A stretch of DNA of 64,000 nt from Micromonospora sp. WMMD1102 (GCF_029626265.1 NZ_JARUBN010000001.1:3844001-3908000); one strand, 5' to 3'. Shown: positions 36,013-45,521, counted from the first letter of the stretch. Made by a program: numbers and translations. Notes: generated from the sequence alone by a model not told the origin.

Positions 36013-36387
36013 CTAGTCGTGAAGCCAGGTCAGCACGTCGAGGATCACCTCGGCTTGCAGCACGGCCAACCGCCGACCGGCGTCACCATCGAGTACGGTG
36101 ACGTCGAATCGCACCTCCGCCGCATCACCGCGGGCAATCGTGCCCTCTGCCGACTGCCCGTCACTGCAAGCCGGAGACTCGCGATCGGGCGGGGTCGACA
36201 CCCCGCGATGTCTGCCGTCGTCCGCCTCCGGGGCGGACGGTCCGTGCCCGTCCGGTACTTCCGGACCGGGGGTGCGGGGGGCATGGATAGGGGGAAGGAG
36301 TGAACCGGCCGTTGCCGGCTGGGGCCGGTCGCCGGGGGTGGTGGAGCTGGGCTTCGGCATGGGCGTGTGGGCCACGTCCGCCGACAA
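36013..36387 (-). CDS. Hypothetical protein of the integrative-element region
   Basis: The frame gives up to 124 residues. The first ~80 are rich in P, S, T and G and may be disordered or non-coding. The last ~45 (AEVRFDVTVLDGDAGRRLAVLQAEVILDVLTWLHD) look like a real folded end with a strand and a helix. The start is uncertain: ATG at 36387 or the internal MPKPSSTTPG. Function unknown. Confidence 0.35.
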   Translation of the reverse strand: MSADVAHTPMPKPSSTTPGDRPQPATAGSLLPPIHAPRTPGPEVPDGHGPSAPEADDGRHRGVSTPPDRESPACSDGQSAEGTIARGDAAEVRFDVTVLDGDAGRRLAVLQAEVILDVLTWLHD

Positions 36388-36978
36388 GCGCTGACATTAA
36401 GGGATTACAAATCCGGGCCTCGGATTGGAAACCGCGCTCCGCGCCGAACAACTCGCATCGCCCGCCGACGCCCGGTTGAACAAGATCCTCAACGGGTTGA
36501 ACACACAGGTCAGGCTCGTGAGGTGCCGGCTTCAGGCGGCACGGGAGCGGCGTGGAACGCCGATGTGATCAGTGACAGATTGCACAGAATCTTCACCCAC
36601 TTGAACAAGATCACCTTTTGCTTGAACGCGACCTGGCTGACCGCCTCGGGCCGTGGACGAGATCGCCAGGAGGTGCGGTGCGCCGACACGCCCCGTCCGC
36701 CAACCCCGTCCGCCAACCCCGTCCGCCGTCCCGGGCGGTCGGCGACCCCGTCTCCGCGCCTCGTCCTGCGAGGCCGTCCGCACCAACCAGTGCGACCCCG
36801 CCGTCCCCGTCCGCCGTCCGCGCCGTACGGCCTCCGTCCCCGCCGCCTACTCGCCCTGTCCGACCGTCCCCACCGCAGCGGCGCTCGTCGCAAGGAGGGG
36901 TGACCAGCGGTAATCCCAAGCCCGAATCCTCGGCGCCCGCTGAGCTTGCATCGGTCGAGCTGATTGGCCGCGAAACAC
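36388..36978. other. Low-complexity stretch rich in CGTCCGCC/CCCGTCCGCC units
   Basis: Repeated C-rich units between about 36690 and 36860 make long open frames on both strands, so frame length is no evidence of coding here. A short plus-strand run before it (LGLETALRAEQLASPADARLNK, about 36420-36490) might be a gene scrap. It ends at a stop near 36560. Confidence 0.4.
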
Positions 36979-37134
36979 GTGCTGTTCAGGGGTGAGGATT
37001 CTAACGAGAGGTCTAACGAGCGATCCAACGAGGAACGCAACGACCACGAACAGCCGGGTGAGAACGCCCCCTTCAGCACGTCGTACAAGCACGTCAACGG
37101 GGGTGAGGCGGGCCGGTGGACCGGAACCGACTGA
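36979..37134 (+). CDS. Small ORF with tandem S-N-E-R repeats
   Basis: From a GTG at 36979 (a TTG five codons earlier is also in frame) 51 codons read VLFRGEDSNERSNERSNEER, then NAPFSTSYKHVNGGEAGRW and a stop. A 12-base repeat unit (TCTAACGAGAGG-like) produces the SNER repeats in frame. The C-terminal half looks like a normal peptide. The product is hydrophilic and its function is unknown. Coding is likely but unproven. Confidence 0.35.
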   Translation: MLFRGEDSNERSNERSNEERNDHEQPGENAPFSTSYKHVNGGEAGRWTGTD

Positions 37135-37285
37135 TAAGAGATATCCCTCCTACCCGCACATCTGCCACCGGCAGTCCCCCGCCTGGCGGCGTCCGTCGTG
37201 GCCGCCGAACTCGGCCGACTCACCCCGAGAACGCCCCCTGCTCGGCGCACTTCCAGCGACAGAACTGTGGGATGTCCGTGCGCGC

Positions 37286-37780
37286 CTATGCCTCGGATCC
37301 CGTCCCGGGCAGCTCGTGACCGTTGCCGTCGGTCGCCGACGCGAACCACGAAGTCGGGGCAGCACCCACGGTGGTTGACGCGGCGCGGCGTACCCCCGAA
37401 GCGCCCGGTCGACGGCGCGGCAGAAGTCCATACTTGATGATCGTGGTGCCGGCCTCTTGGCGTCCGGAGCACGGCTCGACCTCACCGCACGTCACACACT
37501 CTCCGGACGGTCGGACCGTCAGGTGGCGTTCAAGTTCCGCCTGGGCTCGTTCGACCTCTTCCAGTGCCACGCTGGCCAGGTAGGTCGTGCTCCCATCGAC
37601 CCCGACGTTGGTGTGACGCGAAAGGCGCGCACCCGAACGTGCCGGTCGAAGGCTTGGGCCGAGCGGCGTACCGTCTACCCGTAGCGCCAGACCTTCCCCG
37701 TTCAACGACCCGTGGCCGTGCCACCGGATCTGGTCACCGACGCGGGTGACTCGTGGAGTCAGATCACTGCGTCCGTGCAT
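37286..37780 (-). CDS. Hypothetical protein with CxxC motif, mobile-element type
   Basis: The start is set at the ATG at 37780, with GGGGAGCAGG upstream; a GTG at 37807 is in frame. The product is about 164 residues. A strand-rich N-terminal part (RVTRVGDQIRWHGHGSLNGEGLALRV) is followed by a helix (LASVALEEVERAQAELERHL) and ECVTCGEVEPCSG, a zinc-knuckle-like CxxC...C, then IIKYGLLPRRRPGAS. I recall the TCGExEPCS...YGLLPRRRPG ending from uncharacterised genes of Micromonosporaceae mobile elements. It overlaps the end of the next gene upstream by 17 bases. Confidence 0.5.
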   Translation of the reverse strand: MHGRSDLTPRVTRVGDQIRWHGHGSLNGEGLALRVDGTPLGPSLRPARSGARLSRHTNVGVDGSTTYLASVALEEVERAQAELERHLTVRPSGECVTCGEVEPCSGRQEAGTTIIKYGLLPRRRPGASGVRRAASTTVGAAPTSWFASATDGNGHELPGTGSEA

Positions 37781-38888
37781 GTAGTCCTGCTCCCCGATCT
37801 CGATCACGTCGCCTAGCTATTACGGTTCCGGCCAGGTCGAGTGCTACGGAAAGTGGATCAATCGCCGAAGCTGGCAGGTAGCCCTGGTCTAACCCGCTCG
37901 CCTTGATCAAGGGGCGTAGCGTCCCTCGGTTCTCGGCCGCGACAGCCCAGTGATTGATGAGGTCGCGTGCCGCGTTGGCGTCCTCGTCGTGGATCGCATC
38001 TGCCACCAGCTGTTTGGTCAGGTTGTCTACGACATCGATTGGCAAGCCCACCGAGAGGTCCAGGGCCGTCAGTCCGAGGCGAGCGCGGAACACTGCGAGC
38101 CCAGGAGCTCTCGGTACGGCTGACACTCGATCGATGAGGTCAGCGTGGTCGACGGCGACCGTCCCCACGGCCAACTCCTGCCAGGTCTTGAGGAGCCCAT
38201 GCACCGCTTGCTCCCACGGCGTTTCGATCTTGGTGGTTGCGAGGAGAGCCGCTGCTGACGGCCCTTCGTCTTGCAGGAGATGGGCGACGATCGCGACCTG
38301 TCGTCCATCGAGGAGGGTTGGTCCGATCCCGTCGTATCTGCGTACATTGGTCACGGCGTCGTCCCACCGTCCGGCGAGGGTGAGGGCACGGGTTCCGTCG
38401 GAGAGCAGCGTGCCGCGCAGCCAACTGGTGATCTGGCTCAGCTCTTCGGGATCGGCGGGAAGTTGTCGAGGATGTATTTCCAGGCCGTCCAGAAGAGCGG
38501 GAGTGCCGCCGACGATGGCCGTGTTCAGGTGGGCGAGTAGGCGGTACGCGCCGTCGCCGTCGCCGTCACGAATGCGCAGGCGAGCGAGGTTGACGACTGG
38601 TTCGAGAGCGAAGCGGGCCGTGTAGCCGTTCAGCGGGGCTTGGCTGAGGTAGAGGCTGGCGTGGCGGCGGCACCAGGCGCGGGCAAGGTTGGGGTCTCCG
38701 CAGTCGGAGGCGACGAGGGCCGCCCCGTTGAACGCCATGGACGCCTTGTCCGGATCGCTCTCGCGGTCTGCGGTCTCGGCGAGCCTGACGAGCCGGTCTA
38801 CCCGAGCGTCCAGTGGTTTGGCGGGCGGTCGTTTGCGGGCGACGAGAGGGAAGCGGGCCGCGATGGTGGCGGCAAGAGACGGATTCAT
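37764..38888 (-). CDS. Helical-repeat protein of the FxLD lanthipeptide cluster
   Basis: The ATG at 38888 (GAGGAC upstream) gives 374 residues; the frame is open further into the methyltransferase gene, but that part is an overlap artefact. The protein is almost all helical, in TPR-like pairs: DPDKASMAFNGAALVASDCGDPNLARAWCRRHASLYL, ALEPVVNLARLRIRDGDGDGAYRLLAHL, RALTLAGRWDDAVTNVRRYDGIGPTLLDGRQVAIVAHLL. I recall this family from actinobacterial genomes next to FxLD-system methyltransferases. Its role (regulator, scaffold or immunity) is unknown. It lies 131 bases downstream of the methyltransferase on the same strand. Confidence 0.6.
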   Translation of the reverse strand: MNPSLAATIAARFPLVARKRPPAKPLDARVDRLVRLAETADRESDPDKASMAFNGAALVASDCGDPNLARAWCRRHASLYLSQAPLNGYTARFALEPVVNLARLRIRDGDGDGAYRLLAHLNTAIVGGTPALLDGLEIHPRQLPADPEELSQITSWLRGTLLSDGTRALTLAGRWDDAVTNVRRYDGIGPTLLDGRQVAIVAHLLQDEGPSAAALLATTKIETPWEQAVHGLLKTWQELAVGTVAVDHADLIDRVSAVPRAPGLAVFRARLGLTALDLSVGLPIDVVDNLTKQLVADAIHDEDANAARDLINHWAVAAENRGTLRPLIKASGLDQGYLPASAIDPLSVALDLAGTVIARRRDRDRGAGLHARTQ

Positions 38889-39019
38889 GTTGTCCTCATC
38901 CGCTGCGGAAGGGCCGCATTTGGGCAACGAGGTGCGTTCAGGTCGTACGTGACGGCTCAGCTGCGCTCGTCCTCGGGGCACCCGGGGCGGGACAGGGCAC
39001 CGCCCCGGCCTGTCTGCGG

Positions 39020-41104
39020 TCAGAAGGAGATTGTGAGGATGGTGTCGGCCCGGCAGATGTCGCCGTGGTGGGCGGGCCGGGTTCCTGCACGGTGCGCGGT
39101 GACGGTGGGCTGGTTGGGGCGGCCTGCGGCGTCCCATTGGTCGAGCAGGTTGGTCAGGTCGGTGGCGAGCGTGGTGGCGTCCGGTCCGTGGGCGATCGCG
39201 CCGAGTTCGTGGTGGCCGTTGCCTGCGTCCTGGAAGGCGAGGTAGGCGGTGGTGCCGCCGTGGTAGATGGCGGCACCGGCCCATCGGTAGGCGGGGGTGA
39301 CCAGTCCGCTGGTGCGGGCGGTGTCGCCGACGCCGAGGCGGCCGAACGGCTTGTTGGCGTGGGCGAGGAGCCACAGGTCGAGGTGGCCGATGGGGTCGGT
39401 GTCGCTGACCTGGATGCCGGTCCAGCGTTCGAGCCGGGGGTGGCTCAGGGCGCTGGCGAGGGCTGTGCGGTCGGGCTGGTCGGTGGCGTCGAGTTTGAGG
39501 ACGACGTCGGTGTCGAGGCGTACGTGGTGGTCGGTGTGTTCGGTGCTGCCGCGCATGGGGACGAATCCACAGACCAGCGGTGTCGTGGTGCTCACGAGTT
39601 GGTGAGGGTCGGTGCGGTCGAAGGCGAAGCAGCGGGTCAGGCCGCTTTCATGCACCCGCAGGGGCACGACGATGCGGCCGCCGTCGGCGAGTTGTTCCCA
39701 CCAGCCTGCGGAGATGTCCCAGGCTCCGGCGGTAACGATTATCCGGCCGTAGGGCGCGTGCTCGGGGTCGCCGAGGGCACCGTCGCCGCAGATCACCTTC
39801 ACGGTGTCGTAGCCGGCGCGGTCGAGGCCGGCGCGGGCGCCGTCGGCGAGGTCCTGGTCGAGTTCGATGGTGACGACCGTGCCGCCGGGGCTGGTCAGCT
39901 CGGCGAGCAGGGCGGCGTTGATGCCGGTGGCCGCGCCGATCTCCAGGACGCGGTGGCCGGGTTGCGGGGCGAGTTGTTCGAGCATGTCCGCAACGAGGCT
40001 GGGGCTCGACGCTGACGACAACGCGGCACCGCTGGGGTCCCGTTTGGTGACGATCTGGCGGCGGGTGTACACGGTTTCCAAGTCGACGCCAGGGAGGAAC
40101 TGCTCGCGGGGGACCGTACGGAATGCGTGCGCGACGGGGGCGGAGCGGATGTGGCCGCGCTGTTCGAGAGTGCTGACGAGTTGTTCGCGCAGCGTCGCGG
40201 CACTCGACGTTCCAGGTGCGGTTTGGGATGTGTTCACTGCGTTGACCCTACTTCCGATCTTGGCGGCGGGTTGGTAGCCGGATGGGGTGTCGAACGGTTG
40301 GTGGAAGGTGACGTTCACGGCCGCCGTCGCGAGCAGCCCCGTGTCAGCGACGGAGATGCCGAGCCGGTTGAACAGGAACAGAAGGTGGTGGGTCAGTACC
40401 TCGCGTAGGTCGCGGGTCAGCGCGCCGTGCCGGTCGAGGAAGCCGAGGTTCCCGCCCGCCTGCTCGTGGGCTCTCGGCCAACGCGGGGTGATGACCAGAG
40501 GGCTTTCGGCCGTGTCGTCGGCTGCGGTGATCAGGCGCTGCACCGCCGCGATGAGCCGTGGACTCGGCGCGAGGGCGCTCGGTTGGCGCCGGCGTGAGGC
40601 GAGAAGCCGCCAGACATCGCCCTGCTCGGAGAACTCCAGTCCGGCGGCGCGCATGAGGCGAGTGGCGAGCAGGGCGCCGAGTTCACGCCGATGGGTGCCG
40701 CCGGCGGTGGCGAGATGGCCGAGGATGTGGCGGCTGTCCGCGTGGAAGAGGGTGTGGGCGATCGTCATTGCCTGGTCCCCGCCGAAGGCGTACGCCTCGG
40801 GCCGGTAGATGGGCTCGGTGACACCGCGGATGCGGTCGTCGTCGGTGATGGAGGCGAGGAGAGCGTAGACCTGGGCGAGCCCGTCGCCGGGCAGGAGCCG
40901 CAGCCGCCACGTCTCGCTCTTACGGACGAACCAGAAGGCGATGATCGCCCGGTGGTCTTCCGCAGTGGTGAGCTCAGGGGCGAGCCGCGTTGCGGCGAAA
41001 TCCTCAGCGATCTGCCAGTCCGAGAAGGTCAGGTTGAGCTGGCGCCATCGGCTCACCGGCACCATGCTCGGTGGCTCGGTGTCGGGTTCGGAATCGAGAT
41101 CCAC
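39020..41104 (-). CDS. FxLD-system methyltransferase (thiopeptide-type domain plus PCMT-like domain)
   Basis: The start is a GTG at 41104 with GAGGAG upstream, 15 bases after the lanC stop, giving 694 residues. Residues ~15-270 (WRQLNLTFSDWQIAEDFAATRLAPEL, WRLRLLPGDGLAQ, FHADSRHILGHLA) resemble the small LanB-like thiopeptide-type biosynthesis domain. From ~320, RSAPVAHAFRTVPREQFLPGVDLETVY and VLEIGAATGINAALLAEL (SAM motif I, about residue 385) make a protein-L-isoaspartate O-methyltransferase-like domain. This fusion defines the 'methyltransferase, FxLD system' family. It probably methylates an aspartate of the precursor peptide to trigger isoaspartate or imide formation. Confidence 0.85.
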   Translation of the reverse strand: MDLDSEPDTEPPSMVPVSRWRQLNLTFSDWQIAEDFAATRLAPELTTAEDHRAIIAFWFVRKSETWRLRLLPGDGLAQVYALLASITDDDRIRGVTEPIYRPEAYAFGGDQAMTIAHTLFHADSRHILGHLATAGGTHRRELGALLATRLMRAAGLEFSEQGDVWRLLASRRRQPSALAPSPRLIAAVQRLITAADDTAESPLVITPRWPRAHEQAGGNLGFLDRHGALTRDLREVLTHHLLFLFNRLGISVADTGLLATAAVNVTFHQPFDTPSGYQPAAKIGSRVNAVNTSQTAPGTSSAATLREQLVSTLEQRGHIRSAPVAHAFRTVPREQFLPGVDLETVYTRRQIVTKRDPSGAALSSASSPSLVADMLEQLAPQPGHRVLEIGAATGINAALLAELTSPGGTVVTIELDQDLADGARAGLDRAGYDTVKVICGDGALGDPEHAPYGRIIVTAGAWDISAGWWEQLADGGRIVVPLRVHESGLTRCFAFDRTDPHQLVSTTTPLVCGFVPMRGSTEHTDHHVRLDTDVVLKLDATDQPDRTALASALSHPRLERWTGIQVSDTDPIGHLDLWLLAHANKPFGRLGVGDTARTSGLVTPAYRWAGAAIYHGGTTAYLAFQDAGNGHHELGAIAHGPDATTLATDLTNLLDQWDAAGRPNQPTVTAHRAGTRPAHHGDICRADTILTISF

Positions 41105-41118
41105 GACGCTCTCCTCGT

Positions 41119-42381
41119 CTAGTTGATCAGCAGGCTGGTGGCCCAACGGACGTCGGTGCCGGTCGCGACGGTGTGCAGGGTGAGGGCGATTCCGGCGGGG
41201 CCTGTGATCAAGCCGGATCGCGCCGGGGTGGTGTCGGTGGCGTGCTGGATCAGCAGGCGCACGATCTGGGGCAGCTGTTTCTGGAGGCTGGTGGTGCGGG
41301 CGTCGGCGGCGGCGTACCAGGCCGTAGCGGCAAGTCCCGCCCAGCCGTGACACAGCGACGGATCGACGATCCGGCTGAGTTGGAGGTGGTCGGCCAGGCA
41401 GCGGATCAGGGCCTCTTCTGCCACCTCTTGCCGGGCGTCGTCGTCGAGAGCGATCCCGGCTAGCTGCTGGGCGCGGGCGACGCCGGGGGTGCCATAGCAC
41501 CAGGAAGGCCGCGCCGGTCCGCTCATGGAGGGCTTCCCGGCGCGCAACTCCGCGACGGTGATCTTCTCCGGCCACCACGGTCCCGCAGGGCTCGTCTGCT
41601 GCCAGCAGTCGAGCCAGGTGCAGATCCGGCGGATCGCCTCCGCGTGCCCCGGCACCCGGATGTCCTGCCGCATGGCCAGGGCCAGGAGAGCCAAAGGGCC
41701 GGCGATGCCGTGCGCCATGCCGACGTTGGCATGCCCGCCCTGCTCCGAACCTTCGCGGTCGGCCGGGTCTGCGCTCCACCACCCCGGCGCGAGTCGGCCC
41801 GCGGCGTCGTCGGTGTGCACCGGCTCGGTGAGCCGCACCAGGTAGGCCAGCACCCGCCGGAGCAGAGGTCCGTCCGGGGCGCGGAGCAGCAGGTGGGCTC
41901 CCAGGCCGGTCAGCCCACGTACGAGGTCGAACTCCGACAGCGAGGGCCGGGCACGCGCCGCGAGGCGTGCCGTGGCAGCGGCTAGACGGCGTTCCACCAG
42001 TTCATCGAGGGCATGATCGAGCGCGTCCAGGGCTGTCGGGTGGGAGTGCGGCATGGCCATGGTCAGCGCGTGGGTGACAGCGGGTGCGCCGAACCAGAGT
42101 CCGGCTCCGCTGCCGTTGTTCAGCGTGTCAGCGGTCGCGCGTCGCAGCCAGGCATGGACCGGTCCCCACCCGCCGTGTCCGGTCTGTGCTCGCACCCCGT
42201 GCAGAAGTGCCAGCCCGGCGGCACCCCGGGACAGCGACTGGGCGTACCAGCGGGTACTGCGTGGCCCGTAGTCGTCCGCTGCAAAATCCGGGGACGGCGG
42301 CTCGGTCAGGGTGTCGGTGATACATGCGGCCATCGCCTCTGCCGCCCGTAGCAACGGTGTCCTCAGCGGTGCTCCGGTCAT
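41119..42381 (-). CDS. lanC: Lanthionine synthetase C-family cyclase
   Basis: The ATG at 42381 overlaps the lanB stop by ATGA, giving 420 residues. The LanC barrel signatures are SLSRGAAGLALLHG, GGHANVGMAHGIAGPLALLALAM (the GxxHGxxG motif), PSWCYGTPGVARA with the first zinc cysteine, and DPSLCHGWAGLAATAW with the zinc Cys-His pair. All zinc ligands are present, so it should catalyse Michael addition of cysteine thiols to dehydroamino acids, forming (methyl)lanthionine rings in the precursor. Confidence 0.9.
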   Translation of the reverse strand: MTGAPLRTPLLRAAEAMAACITDTLTEPPSPDFAADDYGPRSTRWYAQSLSRGAAGLALLHGVRAQTGHGGWGPVHAWLRRATADTLNNGSGAGLWFGAPAVTHALTMAMPHSHPTALDALDHALDELVERRLAAATARLAARARPSLSEFDLVRGLTGLGAHLLLRAPDGPLLRRVLAYLVRLTEPVHTDDAAGRLAPGWWSADPADREGSEQGGHANVGMAHGIAGPLALLALAMRQDIRVPGHAEAIRRICTWLDCWQQTSPAGPWWPEKITVAELRAGKPSMSGPARPSWCYGTPGVARAQQLAGIALDDDARQEVAEEALIRCLADHLQLSRIVDPSLCHGWAGLAATAWYAAADARTTSLQKQLPQIVRLLIQHATDTTPARSGLITGPAGIALTLHTVATGTDVRWATSLLIN

Positions 42382-45300
42382 CGGGATGCTCCTACGGCAC
42401 GAACCCGGCGGCGCACCGCCGCCAGCGCGACATGGCGAGCCAACCGATAGGTGAGCTGTTCGGCGTCTTCGTCGGGACCGAGAGCGCGAACGACGTGCAG
42501 GTGCATCAGCGACGCGAGCACCGAGGCTGGGGTGAGCGGGCCGGCGACGGCGGACAGTTCGGCGGCGTACCGGGCTGCGTCCCTGGAGCGTTCCTGCCAT
42601 GCATGCTGGATGGGCTCGGGAAGTTCGCCCGGGTCGAGGTCGACCGCTTGACGCAGCACGTCCCGCTGGATCGGTGCCTGCCCGGTCTGCTCGGGGCGCG
42701 CCACCAGCCATTCGCATCCGTCGGTGCGGCTGCCGAGCATCGAGGCGGCCAGGTCGACCATGCTTAGGGCGGTCAGTGCCCGCCGATCGATCCCAGACCC
42801 GGGCTGCGCTACCAGCTGGGCCAGGGCTGCGGTGGAGTCGGCGGCGAACAACTTCTTGGCCGCTGCCAGCGCGGTGCCGCAGCCGTAGCGACCGGACTCG
42901 GGATGGTAGGCGTCCAGGCTCCAATCGCCGGCAAGGCGCTGCTGTCGGAGCACGGCGACCCACCGCCCGACCCGCACCGCCGCGTCGCCGTACTCATCGG
43001 TGTGCAGTCGTAGTCGAAGATGCGGGGTGGGGCGTCGCATGCGGACGAACCACCACAGCGGCGGCTCGGGCCAGTCGTCGAACAGCGCTGGCAGCCCTCG
43101 GGCCAAGACCAGCTCCACCGTCGAAAGGTCGACGGCCACCGAAGCGGACAGCAGGCCACTGGTACCCGGTATGACCGGCTCGGGGGGAGCGGGTGGCGGC
43201 CATGCGCCTCGCGCGGTGACCGCAGCTGGCGCGGCAGCGGGCGCAGAGGTAGAGGCGACGGGCACGACGATCTCGTGGGCGCGGCCGGAGAGCCAACCGA
43301 AGTCCTCCGGGCTCGCCGCGTCCACTACGGTTACCGGTCCGGCGCTGGCGTCCAGGTGGGCACGCAGCAGGGCACGATCTATGGACTGATCGAGGTGGAG
43401 CCGAAGTCGCTGGTCACCGTTGCCGACCTGCACCCATGCCGGCAGCCGCAGCCTCGTCCGCAGCGCCTCCCAGGCCGGCAACCATTCGCCATCGCCTGCG
43501 CCCGCACCGGGCAGGGCCGTCGGATCGACGCGCCACCGGGCCGCCGCCAGGAGGACGCGGCCGTACTTCAGCGCGGGTCGAAACGGCAAGCAGGAAGCCG
43601 CACCCCAGTCGAACGGTTTCAGCCGGGCATCCGTGGCTCGCGGCAACTCCAGGAGGAACCGGCCGAGCAGCGGCATCGTGTGTACGGCGGCGGCATGCGC
43701 CACTGTCGGCTCCACCACCCGCCGCCGCGACATCGACACCAGCACCAGTCGATCCCGGCCGGCGGTCACACCGAGGTCGTCGAGGCCAATCACGTTCTCG
43801 GCCACGGGCCGGTGCTCGGCGAGGCTGATCAGCCACGGGAGTACCTGCCGGGAATTGAGCACGTTCTGGGTGTGCAGCTTGCGCGGCGGGAAGCTCAGTT
43901 GCGCCGACATGGCCCCGGCCACCGCGACAGGAAGGCGGGCGAACTCCCGGCACATCAACTCCCGGTCGGCGTAGGGCAGCCCGTCGAGGAAGCGCCCGCT
44001 CGTCGCCATCGCCGAGCGGCCCATGCCGGTCAACGCGACAGTGAACCGTCCCTGTGTCAACGCCTCCAGCGAGACCGCGCGGACCTCTGCCGAGACGTCG
44101 ACGTGAGGGCTGACAGGCCCGGCGACTCCGCCAGTACCGGCGAGCCACTCGACGGCCGCGTCATCGAGAACCACCTCACGTACACCGTCGATCAACGCCT
44201 GCTGAGCCATCGCGAGCAGACGCTCGTCACGGCCGGACAGTGGTGCCGAAGGCGCGTCGGCGACAGTGCCGAAGTGTTCTGGGAAGCCCAACCCAAGCAG
44301 CGGATCTACCAGCCGAGCGAGCGGCACCACCGCCATCATCCCGTAGCGGTCGACGAATCGGGCACGGTACGCACGCCACTCTGGCCGTCCCGCCGGATCT
44401 GGCGTCAGCCGTCGTAGCACCTCCACCGATGCGGCGATCTCGGCGGCGACCTGCTCCGGCAGGGCGACCTGATCCGCGAGCTGAAGATCCACCGCGAGCG
44501 GTTGGGTGGCCGTTGCCACGTTGCGCATGTGGTCGGCGAGCCCACGAAGGTACGTCGTGCTCCCGGCGCTGGTACCACCGAGACGACCATGCAGCGATCG
44601 CAGCTCGGCCCGAAGGGCATGCTGTCCCTCAGGATCACCGTCGAACGCTGCATCGAGGGTGTCCAGGACATGCCTGATCGGGTCCGTGCACGTCGAGGGT
44701 GGTCGGAGAGCGGAGATCAACACGCCGTGGTCCACCAGGCCGGCAACCATTGCGTCAGCGGACGAGCGTGGGAAGCCTGGAAACGCAGCAGCGACCGTGT
44801 CGATCAGTTCGGCCCACGGCAACGGGGCACGGGCGAGTGACACCGCCAGCCGTACCGCTGCGGTGTTCCTTAACGAGGTCGACTCCGCACTTGCAGAAGC
44901 GTGCGGCCGGCGAGACACGACGATCCGAGGCCCGTTCACGAGCGCCAGGTTGTTCGCCTGCACGGGCAGACGGCGGCGCACGTCGGGCTCAGCTTCGAGG
45001 CGCGCAATCAGGGACGCGAGCCAACTCGCGTCCGGTCGTACCCGGATCGCCGGCTGCCCTGCCGGCACCACCGCAGCCACCGTGTCGAACCGCAGGGTCG
45101 CCACCCCCGAGAACAACCCGAAGGGCGTCGCACGCCGCTGCGCACGGACCAGGTACCGAGCCAGCGCCAGCGCTATCCGCCACCCTCGGTCCGGAGTAGC
45201 GCTTCCTGTGACGAGGACCGCTTCTACGCGAGCAGCGAACTCAGGGCTGGCGGCCCAGACAGCCTCGGCCAGGCCGACCTTCCGCCACGTCGCGTGCAAC

Positions 45301-45407
45301 CAGTCCGCGATACCGGAGGCGTCGCTCCGGTCCGGCCAAGGCGCTGGGCCGTCGGGCCATGAGTGAGCGGCAATGCGGATCGTCGCGGCATCGACCGAGC
45401 GAAACAT
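42378..45407 (-). CDS. lanB: Lantibiotic dehydratase, full-length LanB
   Basis: The 1009-residue protein has both LanB halves. The N-terminal glutamylation domain (~30-700) has ALARYLVRAQRRATPFGLFSGVATL, WRAYRARFVDRYGMMAVVPLARLVDP, FPPRKLHTQNVLNSRQVLPWLIS and KPFDWGAASCLPFRPALKYGRVLLAAARW. The C-terminal elimination (SpaB_C) domain (~770-1000) has LPALFDDWPEPPLWWFVRMRRPTPHLRLRLH and YHPESGRYGCGTALAAAKKLFAADS. Such enzymes use glutamyl-tRNA to dehydrate Ser/Thr in the precursor. It is the second gene after the precursor, separated by a hairpin, and is coupled to lanC. Confidence 0.92.
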   Translation of the reverse strand: MFRSVDAATIRIAAHSWPDGPAPWPDRSDASGIADWLHATWRKVGLAEAVWAASPEFAARVEAVLVTGSATPDRGWRIALALARYLVRAQRRATPFGLFSGVATLRFDTVAAVVPAGQPAIRVRPDASWLASLIARLEAEPDVRRRLPVQANNLALVNGPRIVVSRRPHASASAESTSLRNTAAVRLAVSLARAPLPWAELIDTVAAAFPGFPRSSADAMVAGLVDHGVLISALRPPSTCTDPIRHVLDTLDAAFDGDPEGQHALRAELRSLHGRLGGTSAGSTTYLRGLADHMRNVATATQPLAVDLQLADQVALPEQVAAEIAASVEVLRRLTPDPAGRPEWRAYRARFVDRYGMMAVVPLARLVDPLLGLGFPEHFGTVADAPSAPLSGRDERLLAMAQQALIDGVREVVLDDAAVEWLAGTGGVAGPVSPHVDVSAEVRAVSLEALTQGRFTVALTGMGRSAMATSGRFLDGLPYADRELMCREFARLPVAVAGAMSAQLSFPPRKLHTQNVLNSRQVLPWLISLAEHRPVAENVIGLDDLGVTAGRDRLVLVSMSRRRVVEPTVAHAAAVHTMPLLGRFLLELPRATDARLKPFDWGAASCLPFRPALKYGRVLLAAARWRVDPTALPGAGAGDGEWLPAWEALRTRLRLPAWVQVGNGDQRLRLHLDQSIDRALLRAHLDASAGPVTVVDAASPEDFGWLSGRAHEIVVPVASTSAPAAAPAAVTARGAWPPPAPPEPVIPGTSGLLSASVAVDLSTVELVLARGLPALFDDWPEPPLWWFVRMRRPTPHLRLRLHTDEYGDAAVRVGRWVAVLRQQRLAGDWSLDAYHPESGRYGCGTALAAAKKLFAADSTAALAQLVAQPGSGIDRRALTALSMVDLAASMLGSRTDGCEWLVARPEQTGQAPIQRDVLRQAVDLDPGELPEPIQHAWQERSRDAARYAAELSAVAGPLTPASVLASLMHLHVVRALGPDEDAEQLTYRLARHVALAAVRRRVRAVGASR

Positions 45408-45469
45408 GAATTCTCTCCTCCTTCCGTCACGAGGCGCTCCTCCGGGGACATGGCTGGATGTGGGGTGCC

Positions 45470-45506
45470 GGTTCCGGCAGACATCGGGGGATCGCCTGCC
45501 GGAACC
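45470..45506 (-). terminator. Hairpin between precursor and lanB (possible attenuator)
   Basis: GGTTCCGGCAG and CTGCCGGAACC form a perfect 11-bp stem with a 15-base loop, located between the precursor stop (45522) and the lanB start (45407). In lanthipeptide operons such a hairpin often acts as a leaky terminator, so that precursor mRNA exceeds enzyme mRNA. No T-run follows. Confidence 0.6.
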
Positions 45507-45521
45507 AGCGGGGGTGTTCGG

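Noticed and set aside
36510..37472. 320-codon minus-strand frame in the C-rich low-complexity stretch
   Set aside because: Its openness is explained by the repeat composition, and no part resembles a protein family.
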